A stretch of DNA of 64,000 bases from Morchella semilibera (lineage: Eukaryota > Ascomycota > Pezizomycetes > Pezizales > Morchellaceae), in the NCBI GenBank assembly GCA_009192285.1, contig WBVU01000011.1, positions 740,668 to 804,667 of the forward strand. The letters run 5' to 3'. The notes beneath the pieces are model-generated. The model was given only the letters and a program-made list of their open reading frames with translations. It had not been told where the DNA came from and searched no databases. Below, one piece after another: positions 47,406 through 56,771 of this stretch (its first letter is position 1; the number at the start of each line of letters is the position of its first letter). The position numbers were made by a program, and so were the translations under genes.

Positions 47406-47790
47406 CTTATCGTAATCAGCTCGCAGAATTTCAATATCGATCTGTTTAGGAACGGTTAGTGGGACATAAAACTGCGTTACACTTATTGATTTTACAACAG
47501 ACTTACGCTAACGGAGGGGTTTGTAATGACCCAATACGACCTTATTAAGAACAAGCGGTGTTATGAAGAAAGGAGAGAGAGAAGAACGATCTTTTAAGGT
47601 TGACAAAATGAGTTACAGCCACATAAAGAAGTCGTGGAATAGTACATGTGTTTAAGGACATGTAGCATAGAAGACTGTGTTCTTACCACGTTACTAGCAC
47701 ATTGACGGGAATACCTCAGAGAATCCACACCCTTCTTTGGTAAAGTTCTGTACTGTATACGCTCATTAATATTTAAAAATTCAAGAGTTC

Positions 47791-47867
47791 ACATGTACTA
47801 CGGTGTGAAGGGTAAGTGAGTAGGAACCACGCCGCGTTCCACTTACCCTTAACACCGGAGTACTTGT
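47791..47867. repeat. 77-bp near-perfect palindrome
   Basis: ACATGTACTACGGTGTGAAG is mirrored by the inverted arm ending at 47867, with few mismatches over roughly 28 bp per arm and a central GGAAC...GTTCC stem. It would fold into a hairpin and is probably a foldback MITE. No protein is encoded. Confidence 0.75.
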
Positions 47868-47975
47868 AAGTACATAAATACATAAGTATTTACTTACGCA
47901 GGCATTCATAAGAACATAAAACGGGGTACCAAGTGTATTAAATTACTTGTGAGTCGGCAAATTCTGTAGCCTTAT

Positions 47976-48173
47976 ACATGTACATATGGTGCGAGAAGGC
48001 ATAGGGGGTGGGTGTGTAAACCGCAGAGGAATCTTTTTTGTATGGGAATTAGACCGTTAGGCTAGGCGCTAGTACAATTATGGGAGTAGATCTCCCAGTT
48101 TCTATAGACTGATTGGCTGCAAACGCCGAAGTTTACACACCTACCCTCCATGCACTTTTCTTGTTGAACATGT
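47976..48173. mobile_element. MITE-like element with 45-bp imperfect TIRs
   Basis: Left arm 47976-48021 and right arm 48131-48173 are inverted copies. The best part is GGTGTGTAAAC (48011-48021) against GTTTACACACC (48131-48141). Outer ACATGT words also pair. The centre (48022-48130) is unique and contains a short palindrome GGGAGTAGATCTCCC. No target duplication was fixed. Confidence 0.6.
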
Positions 48174-48305
48174 AGAGTACTCTACACTAGGGGTAGCCAC
48201 CTCGCGATCGCGAGTTGTAGGATTCTATGTCAATATCAAGCCCTTCAGGGCCTTACCTGAGATGTTTTTAGAGGCCTAGCCCCCCCCCCCCCAACCCCGC
48301 GGTAC

Positions 48306-48712
48306 TAGGCGGATTCAGCAAAGTGTCTAGGCGGGTATTTTTATTATTTTTTTGTTTACCGGGCACAGGGCCGCAGTGTGAGTGGCAACCAGTTTTCCCC
48401 ATACAAGATCTGGAATAAATTCAATGTTCAAAATCAAAGTCTCTAGCACCAAATTTTTTTTTTACCAACCTCCATGATTCATGATTTACTTTGAATCAAG
48501 ATATAATCCTAGAATCTTATCTAAACATTAGGCTTGGTTTTAAAAATTCAGTCTGTTTGAGTTTTGTGCTGTTGATTTTACAAATTGACACCTTCTAGGT
48601 GGTTATTTACCCTAGGGACCAGAGTTCGGGTAGGTGCACTTGCCACATTGGGTGCCAAGATTGATTTTTCTTAACCAAATGGCCTGTCCTAGGTTGTTGC
48701 TGAATCCGCCTA
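48306..48712. mobile_element. 407-bp MITE with 16-bp perfect TIRs
   Basis: TAGGCGGATTCAGCAA at 48306-48321 is exactly inverted at 48697-48712. The interior is AT-rich and non-coding. Flanks TAC and CTAGG give no clean duplication, though TA inside the repeat end could be the target. The C-run at 48279-48292 lies just outside. Confidence 0.75.
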
Positions 48713-49338
48713 CTAGGAGCATTTGGTTTGGGCTGGGTTAGGGTTTCTCACTCCTGGCCAGTCGGCTTTCGAGAAAGAATCTTGCTATGTTTATCGTATC
48801 AGATTCTCGGTATTTATGGTTAACCCCCGTACTGTCTTTCACAGTACTGGTGTTGACAGGCAACTTTTGTTCCGTCAACACCCAGTGAACGACGGTACCG
48901 TCTTGCCCCATCCGGATTCTCCATGAAGCGGGGAGCCGGGGACGAAATTGAGCAAGCCGCACAGTGACGAGTGGAGGAGACCGTCTAAAACGGGCTCGGC
49001 AGGGGCTACTCTGTCGACGTATGGTCTAGTAAAAAAAAAAAATACATGGAATCTCCTTCTATTTCCTTGCAGGCGTCTATTGGACTGTCGCACTACCTTT
49101 GCACCGCAGAATTGGCGATTGAGTGTATCTGTGAAAATGGGTTGTTCCCGGTCGAGACCCCTCCAAAAAAAAAATTCCCCCACCATCATTTTTTTACCCC
49201 TCCTCTTTCACTTTTCTTCCATAAAGCATCGCCAATACCCCACCTCATCTATAAGCCCCATTTCCTCCAAAGAATACATATCCACTCCCCGATTGACCCC
49301 CCCCCCTTTTTTTAATACCTTCATAATCATCCTTCGGA
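48713..49338 (+). promoter_or_regulatory. 5' flank and promoter region of the eEF1B gene
   Basis: No gene seen. The last 150 bp before the start codon are pyrimidine-rich (CCCCTCCTCTTTCACTTTTC and a C/T run at 49299-49313), as is usual upstream of highly expressed fungal translation genes. Exact start sites cannot be read from sequence. Confidence 0.5.
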
Positions 49339-50610
49339 ATGGGTTTCACTGATCTTGCTGCCGATGCTGGCTTGACTGGTATTTTTTTCTTCGAGGCTAG
49401 AGCTATGCTGTTAAACACCAGTACTGATCAGATTTAATCATTCAGTCCTTAACGCTTGGTTAGAGACTAGGAGTTACATCACTGGGTATGATCGGACTTC
49501 TTTTCCTCATATTTTACCTCCTGTAAATTTAGTTGCTATTATCAATTGGACAACTTCCATTGGGCCCACGATATTTGCAACTTCATTTGTGGCATATTCC
49601 CATTATCGTGGTTTCCAGATGCATTCCCGTATTATATTTTATGCTTACCCCCGCCCCCTCTTTGGCAAGAGAATCTCAAAAACTTCATTTACACATTTCG
49701 CTAACCGCCGCTTCTCGTTATAGAACCAGTCCTTCCCAGGCAGATGTTGCCGTTTTCAACGGTGTCTCCAAGTCTCCTGATGCTGGAAAGTATCCCCATG
49801 TTGCCCGTTGGTATAAGAACATCGCTTCCTTCGCGGACGATTTCACCACTCTTCCTGGTGACGCCTCAGCTCCAGCCTCCACATATGGCCCTGAGGTCGC
49901 CGCTGCTGCTGTGACCCCCGCTGCCGCACCGGCTACTGAGGCCGAGGAGGACGACGAGGTTGACTTGTTCGGCTCTGACGACGAGGAAGAAGATCCGGAA
50001 AAGGAGGCCCTCACCCAGAAGAGATTGGCCGAGTACGCCGCTAAGAAGGTAAACATAGTAGTATTAAAAACGATATCGCAGAACTAGCTAACCTCATTGA
50101 TAGGCCGGAAAAACTAAGCCGGGTAAGAAATAATATTACTGATACTACTAAGTAAGATCTAACCTTTCTTTAGCCGCCAAGTCTGTCGTCACTATGGATG
50201 TCAAGCCTTGGGATGATGAGACTGATATGGTTTGTCTGCCCACGCCAATTCATCTATTCATACTAATTGGCGCAGAAACAATTGGAGGCAAACGTTAGAG
50301 CCATTGAGAAAGGTACCTCCCCCTTTTTTTCCAATCCCCCTAAAAGCTCTAGGATTAACCCTTGATTTTTCAGATGGCCTTGTTTGGGGAGCCTCTACCT
50401 TGGTTGCTGTTGGTTTTGGTATCAAGAAGCTTCAGATCAACTTGGTTATTGAGGATGACAAGATTAGTCTTGATGACTTGCAGCAACAGATTGAGGAGGA
50501 TGAGGACCACGTCCAGAGCACTGACGTACGTTTCGGATCCCTCCTTCCCCTGGTGTATGGTACTAATATCCGGTGGGAATTTTTAGATTGCTGCTATGCA
50601 GAAGTTGTAG
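49339..50610 (+). CDS. Translation elongation factor 1 beta (eEF1B, EF-1 beta)
   Basis: Guanine nucleotide exchange factor for eEF1A. Eight exons are inferred: 49339-49378, 49446-49485, 49724-50048, 50104-50122, 50174-50229, 50276-50312, 50374-50525 and 50587-50610. All introns are GT-AG. The sum is 693 nt, 230 residues, the normal length. The N-terminal GST-C-like domain begins [13 protein letters not shown] and contains [14 protein letters not shown]. An acidic linker follows ([21 protein letters not shown]). The exchange domain has [36 protein letters not shown] and the conserved end TDIAAMQKL, whose last two residues insert near the nucleotide site of eEF1A. Intron 2 (238 bp) is long for this locus; its donor GTATGA was chosen because it yields [18 protein letters not shown]. 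No damage seen. Confidence 0.95.
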
Positions 50611-51628
50611 AGTGGGCATGTTTTACAAAAAGAAAGAAAAAAAAGCAACACATCTATGATTTCCTTTGACTTAGAGGATGCTCTAGCAGGTTGAACCGCC
50701 TCTTTATTTCTTTGGAGGCCTAGATAGATCGAATCTTCACGTTGGGCTTACTCAATTAATCATCTAAGTGTCGTCCTATTCTAGTGTGACTTGTCGCGGT
50801 TCCGTGATTGAATATCCGGTTGGTATTTTGACAATTATTTGGGGTTGTTGTTTGGCCTAGTATCTCTCCATAACGCCAAGTACTTCCCCCCTTCTCTCCT
50901 CCTCAATTTCAAACCCGTAAATATGTAAAGAAACATGTGTTTCTTTCGGTAGTCTATTCTTTACTCTCTCTCACCCATTTCGCAAACTCTGCCCGCTTGG
51001 TCTGTTTGTGGGCATTAGCATCATCTGTTGCTGATAAGCACCATGGAGGACCAACCCGAATGTCCAAGAATCCCAGCCGTTCCTCAAGGTGCCCATACGG
51101 CCCGCTTCCCTTTTCCCGCTCAAGCTGTCCGCTCCAGACAGACCACGATATCGGCTTGAGTTCCTGGCTGTTGTTCAGGACTATACCGATGCACAGCAGG
51201 AAGACCGAGGCCAGAGTCTCGATCGTCACATCCAGCGGAAGGCTGTTTTTCGCGCCTATTGAGATGAGCGAGTGTTCATATGCCGAATAACATCTAGAAA
51301 TAATTAGTCCATGGCTACTGTGCAACCGCCACTACCACCCAGTTGCTGCTGCTAGGTTTCGAGAGGGCACCTACGAGTGAATGAGGAGAAGGGTCGATAT
51401 GCCGATTACTGAGGCTGACTTTACCGAAGTGAACATGGCGAAGATTATATTTGAGTAGGCTGGGACGGTGTTGGGGGTATATGATCGGGGGTGGAATCGA
51501 AAATCTGAATTATCTTTAGGTTGTGAGGCGGCTCTGTAGAAACGTGTCAATCTAAGCTTTGGCAGCAGTTGCTTGGCGCCAAGGAGTGAAACTGCGTGTC
51601 ACCTGATAAGCATTTGGGTGTCTACATG
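50611..51628. other. Intergenic, no gene seen
   Basis: About 1 kb downstream of eEF1B. It should contain the 3' UTR, with T-rich words near 50700. Open frames on both strands at 50937-51325 overlap and show no family motif. It leads into the MITE/mariner cluster. Confidence 0.45.
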
Positions 51629-51630
51629 TA

Positions 51631-51709
51631 CTTGCCGAATTTTTAAGTTTAGGACGGTTGCCACACAACTTTTGGTTATATCTCGTCCTAAACTTAAAAA
51701 TTTGGCAAG
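51631..51709. mobile_element. 79-bp palindromic MITE at a TA target
   Basis: Arms of 26 bp (CTTGCC(G/A)AATTTTTAAGTTTAGGACG type) are inverted with one mismatch around a 27-bp centre. It is bounded by TA at 51629-51630 and 51710-51711, the hallmark of Tc1/mariner-mobilised MITEs. It lies 13 bp from the neighbouring mariner element. Confidence 0.8.
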
Positions 51710-51978
51710 TACTATCTATCTACAAGGCTCTAGGATAAAGTCACGGAACGGTTGCGAGGTGTCATATTGTTCTAGTGGCAGATAATAGAGAACATAATAT
51801 TGTTGCATCATGAAGTAGTATCGCCACTTCAAAAGCAGGTTTTTTCACAGATTTTGAAATAGAGAGGTATCTGGAGATGCCAACATACTTTTGGAGCTTT
51901 TGAAAAACCGGAAATCAATTCTATAAAGGAGTGCTGATTTCTATACTATTTTGAACTCTTCACTGGCAAGCAATCAAA

Positions 51979-53420
51979 ATGGCTCCAAATCAAACCTCAG
52001 AAACGGAAATTCAGGACTCAAGTGTTACGATCCTCGCCGAGCCCTGCGCCGAGATCCGCGCTGAGCCCTCTACCAAATCCTCCATTGAGCCCTCTATTAA
52101 GCCCTGCATTGATATCCACGCCGAGACCTGCGCCGAGACCTCTTTAAGTTCTTTGCGGGTTGAGATCTCCAATAGCATTTGCTCAAAGATTAGAGGACTA
52201 CATAGCATTGCACTATAGCCGTTTAGGAGAATTGGAAAAGAGATAGGAATCCCTCTTACAACTGTTTATTCAATCTGTCAACAACCTTCTACTCCAAGCA
52301 GAAAAAGAACTGGGCGTCCCCGGGTTTTGACTGCTTCAACCTGCCAAAAATTAATCGCACATGCTACCCAGTCACAAGAAAATCGCAGAAAACCACTTAT
52401 CCAAATTGCATCGGAACTTGACATTTTTGTCAATGAAAAAATTCTCCGTCAAGCATTTGCATCTCATGGATACCACCGTCGAGTAGCACAAGTTAAACCC
52501 TATCTTTCTATCAATGCCAAAATCAAGCGATATGGATGGGCACAGAACATTAAAGACTGGAAACACGACGATTATAGAAAGATGATATGGACAAATGAGA
52601 ATGATTTCAATGTTGGAGGTTTTGCAGGAAATACTTGGGTAACTAGATTACCTGGAAAAGAGTATTTGGAAGCATGTCTAGTTCCTAAATTTTGAAAACA
52701 TGAAACAGTAATGGTATGGGGTTGTATCTATGGCAACATCAAAGGTCCGCTTGTGTTTTGGAATAAGAAGGAATGGAACGTCAAAATCAATAGTCCTAGG
52801 TACTGTCAATATATCGTCCGTCCACATCTCTTCACCTTTTGGCAAAATCAATCACGACTAGTTGAGGACTATGTCTATTGGATGCAAGATGGTGCTCCTC
52901 CACATAGAGCAAAATTTACTACAGAAGTACTTCGAGAGTTAGGGATTTTTGATTATTTTATTTCTTGGCCTGGTAGTTCACTAGATTGTAACCCTATTGA
53001 GAATGTGTGGAGAATCATGAAGGAAAGGATTGGTCACCATGTAGTACCTAGACCTGCAACTAATCATGCCCTTTGTGCAGCGACTCATCAGCAAACTCAA
53101 CTTATAACTGCAGTCTCCCAACAGTCTCCCTAGTCTCATCAGCAAACTCAACTTGTGACTGGAGTCTCTCAACAGTCTCCCAGGTCTCCTGAGAGTCTCC
53201 TGAGATCCCTGAATATTTTCTGAGTCTCCTGAGGCTCAGGAGACATCAGGAGACAAATGAAGTCTTGCTGATAGATTCAGGAGGAATGAGACATGATACT
53301 AGTAACTAACGATGAAATTGCTTGTTTTGTCAATTCCATGCCTGAGCGTATTGCTGCAATCATTAGCGCTAATGGTGGACATACCCGTTACGAGGAATTG
53401 GACAGGACAGACAGTTAGTC
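51979..53420 (+). pseudogene. Tc1/mariner transposase, inactivated
   Basis: One frame from 51979 with stops at 52216 and 52693 and a MITE from about 53083. The N-terminus has Glu/Pro/Ala repeats, then helix-turn-helix and AT-hook-like DNA-binding parts (GIPLTTVYSICQQ, KRTGRPRVLT). The DDE core has WTNENDFN where the first catalytic Asp is normally in T/SDE, so Asn replaces it. The second Asp is in YWMQDGAPPHRAKF and the last acidic residue in SLDCNPIENVWRIMK. After the MITE the C-terminus resumes (FVNSMPERIAAII, GGHTRYEEL). The stops and the missing Asp make it non-functional. Confidence 0.9.
53083..53280. mobile_element. Second copy of the CTCAGGAGAC MITE, partly duplicated
   Basis: Inverted relative to 2513-2648. 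Its CATCAGCAAACTCAACTT end occurs twice, at 53087 and 53136, with about 50 bp between the starts. The body then follows to GAAGTCTTGCTGATAG near 53274. Either a 50-bp tandem duplication or one MITE inserted into another explains this. It interrupts the mariner transposase. Confidence 0.75.
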
Positions 53421-54013
53421 GGAGTGGATAGTTTTCATTTTTCATTTTTATTTTCTTAAAACGGTCACTTCAGAGTGTTTACCTATAACAACAAATATCA
53501 TCAATTGCAGACCCAAGCCCGTTCCGTGACTTTATCCTAGAGCCTTGTACTATGGTGGCGGACATGACAATGGGGTCGGTAAAAGTACAGACCCACCAAA
53601 TGTATCTACTCAACAAAATTGCAAGATATACATGTAGTTGATTAGAGACCGTACTTTTATAGACAATATATAAAAGAATAAAAGTACGGTGCACTAACAT
53701 TTGATAAGAATGTTGTAGTAACTTGAAAGCAGTAGCAGATATAGTTGAGACCAGTTTGTATAATGACACATCCTTTAGGGAGAACTTTGTTACCGCCAAG
53801 TCCCAATTTACAGAGGTGATATGTTGTGATCTACGAATCACAACCTCCCATAATTAGCTTATAGAGACAACCACAATTGAGATTGAAGATGATATGAATT
53901 GATTTCTAGGCCTATTCAATGTGCTGATTCCGAATCTGCAATCCATTTGAGTACGCGATGTATGGTTATCGAGATATAAAGAAATATGGAGTGAATTATG
54001 ACTAATATCCAGC

Positions 54014-54738
54014 TGTCCCGGCGCCTTGGCATCCGTTCCAACAGTTCGGTAGGCAATGCATGATTATGGTTGTTAGGGTAATGTTAAGCGAGAGTGGGGA
54101 GCGCAAGGTGGAGGTTGTCGTCATTGAGTTCTGGGAGGTTCGATGGCGTGATGGATTGGTAATGTAGAATAGCGGAGATGGTGGGGATGATTATGAGGTG
54201 TGGTAGCGACGGGTTTCTATGAGGTTCGATGGCGTGATGGATTGGTAATGTAGAATAGCGGAGATGGTGGGGAGGATTATGAGATGTGGTAGCGACGGGT
54301 TTCTATGGGGTTCTATAAGCAAAAGTGTGAGTTATAGCGGACTAGTGGAGGAGGTGTGTTAAATAGCGGGGATAGATGTTTTCCTTAGTTCTTTCTTTCT
54401 TTCCTCTCTGTCTCGTCTTGCTGTTCTTTCGGTACATAGGAATCTACTCCTATTTCAAGCCATAGCTTCTCGTATCAAATATTCGATCCTCTGACGAGAG
54501 GAAGCCCATAGTACCTCTCATCGTTCTCGTTGAGGTCCATCTGGTCCTCACCTTCCCTGCCTTGTGCCCTTATGCCTTTGTGCCCTTGCTCTTGCCTTTG
54601 CCTTCGCCGGTGCCTGTGCTTGTGCCTGCCCGGTGCTACCTTTGTCTTCGTCGGTCCCCTCGTCGCTGAGCTGTGCTCCTCGGGTACTTCTGCGTCATCA
54701 TTGTTATCTTCTTCTTTGCGTCGCGTCACTCCGTCACA
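54014..54738 (+). repeat. Family-A LTR with internal tandem duplication
   Basis: 725 bp, TGTCCCGGCG...CGTCACA. It is longer than its relatives because a unit of about 93 bp (GGTTCGATGGCGTGATGGAT...) is repeated at about 54135 and 54222. Flanks CCAGC and TCAAT do not match, so either a target-site deletion or recombination followed insertion. It truncates the C-terminus of the transposase after FYCELNYI. Confidence 0.88.
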
Positions 54739-55117
54739 TCAATATAATTGAGTTCACAGTAGAACTTTGAGTAAAAAATAACTTCATGGCCCCGCTTTAC
54801 TATCTCTAACTCTAAGAGTGAATTTTCATTTGCAAAATCTTCCTGATTTTCAAGAATTCGGAGGGCACAGCAATCATTTCTCTTTACACATTCATCTGTT
54901 TTTCGCAGTTCTCTTTCTTTTTCCGTCTCCTCCAAATTGCTTAACCCCTTCTGTTTTTTTTTTCTCTGATCCACATTGTTTAAGTAAACCTTCCCGCCAA
55001 AAATCTCATTCCTGAAGAACCCTTTTCATGCCTTTTGCCTGTTCGATCAGAGTGCGTAGAATAGGGATATTGGTATTCCAAATAAAATCACCACAAGAGA
55101 ATATCATAGTTTAATAA

Positions 55118-55747
55118 TGTGACGGAGTAACCCGACGCAAAGAAGAAGATGACAATGATGACGCAGATAGACTCGAGGAGCACAGTCTACGTGACAAGGT
55201 AACTAATGAAGACAGAGACAACACCGGGCAGGCACAGGCACAGGCACCGGCGAAGGCAAAGGCAAGGGCAGAGGTACAAGAGCACAAGGCAGGGAGAGTG
55301 AGGACCGAATGGACCTCAGCGAGAACGATGAGAGGTACTATGGGTTTCCTCGTTGGAGGACAGGATCTTGTGTACGAGAGACTATGGCTTGGAATAGGAG
55401 TAGATTCCTATGTACCGGGATGACAGGAAGACGAGACAGAGAGAAAAGAAAGAAAGAATTAAGGAAAACATCTATCCCCGTTATTTAACACACCTCTTCC
55501 ACCAGTCCGCCAAGACCACATATCGTTATCCACAGAACCCCATAGAAACCCATCGCTACCACACCTCGTAATCCTCCCCACCATCTCCGTTATTTACATT
55601 ATAAATCCATCACGCCATCGAACTTCCTAGAAACCTATGACGACAACATCCACCTCGCACTCCCCACCCTCGCTTAGCATTACCCTAACAGTCACAACTA
55701 TGCATTGCCTACCGAACGGTCGGGATAGATGCCAAGACGCCGGGACA
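55118..55747 (-). repeat. Solo LTR, family A, target duplication AATAA
   Basis: 630 bp TGTGACGGAG...CCGGGACA, with AATAA at 55113-55117 and 55748-55752. Removing it with one flank joins the transposase segments in the same frame (NGIY before, TMIFSCGDF after), with one TAA between them that looks like a CAA-to-TAA change. Confidence 0.93.
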
Positions 55748-56369
55748 AATAAATTCCGTTGGAGAAAAATGTTGAATGCATTTTTGGTTGTTTGCCTGCG
55801 GGGTTTAGATTCATCCTGCTCGTGACTAAAGCATCTGGAGCTTTGCAAGCATGACCACTTGAATTAGCAAAGGCAAAGACGGCGATATCATTGGGATACT
55901 GTTGCTCAAAAATAGGTATTGGTTTTTCCAGTACTTGCTTAATCATGCGTTCAGAATCCTACTAACCGTCATCATTCTTTCCGTTACCGTATTTGATAAT
56001 TTCCAAAGCATAATTATGCTGACCACTCTCGGCATTGAAATAGGATAGACGTCTTCCCACTTCAGTTAGGAATTCTGAAACTAGTACAAGACCTTTACCC
56101 TGAGATTTAGGATGCAGCCATTCTTGATTCTTTGGTTTCCAGGAGTAAGCATTAGAATCGTTTGAGTTAAAAGTTGATTCATCATGCGTCACCAAAATTC
56201 TTCAAGTTCTTTGGGTGCCCTATGGTAACAGTTTGAGAATTTCTCCTTCATCATCAAATTCCCGTAGTGTAGTCTCAATCATCTGTTTTGCTATTAGAAA
56301 TTTGGAAAATTTAATTATAAGGGATTCATTATACCTTCCAGCGAGGAATGGAAATATTGGTCTGATATA

Positions 56370-56771
56370 TGGTGCGGCGCGTCTTAAAGGTGACATGCCG
56401 GCATTTCAGCTGGAACAATCTTGGCCACTCCAATTGGCTCTTGAGCCAATTGAAGCCTTATATTCCAGCCTTATTATGGAACTGAGAACTAAATCTTGGC
56501 CTACAGGCTGTGGTGTAGGGTATAAATGGGTTATAATTACTGTTTCCACTCACCAGGTCTTGGCGCTTTTACATTACAAAAACAGGCAAATTCAATCATC
56601 TTAATAACTTTTTAACAAAGGGAAGAGTATCAAAATATCTGTCTGATAGAATATTCCACACATCACTAGACCTACCATAACAAATTCTGTCAGACAGATT
56701 TTGAATATCATGTCTTGATAAAAAGTTATTAGCAACGGTATTTGCTGTCACCTTTAAGATGCGCCGCACCA
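56370..56771. mobile_element. 402-bp MITE with TA target, inside the DDE transposase
   Basis: TIRs of about 26 bp (TGGTGCGGCGC(G/A)TCTTAAAGG...) at 56370-56395 and, inverted, 56746-56771, with TA at 56368-56369 and 56772-56773. Removing it rejoins EDIVV to the following transposase exon. It contains a palindromic MITE near its right end. Confidence 0.85.
56602..56731. mobile_element. 130-bp palindromic MITE nested in the 402-bp MITE
   Basis: Starts TAATAACTTTTTA and ends TAAAAAGTTATTA, with further pairing of ATCTGTCTGATAGAAT and ATTCTGTCAGACAGAT in the centre. The arms are imperfect (about 45 bp each). It is inserted just inside the right TIR of the larger MITE. Confidence 0.75.

Larger units (their letters stand above)
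51723..53547 (+). mobile_element. Tc1/mariner element with 29-bp TIRs
   Basis: Terminal inverted repeats of 29 bp match perfectly: 51723-51751 (CAAGGCTCTAGGATAAAGTC...) and 53519-53547. TA dinucleotides flank both ends (51721-51722, 53548-53549). Length is 1825 bp, including a MITE of about 200 bp in the transposase. The intact TIRs suggest it could still be moved in trans. Confidence 0.92.
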
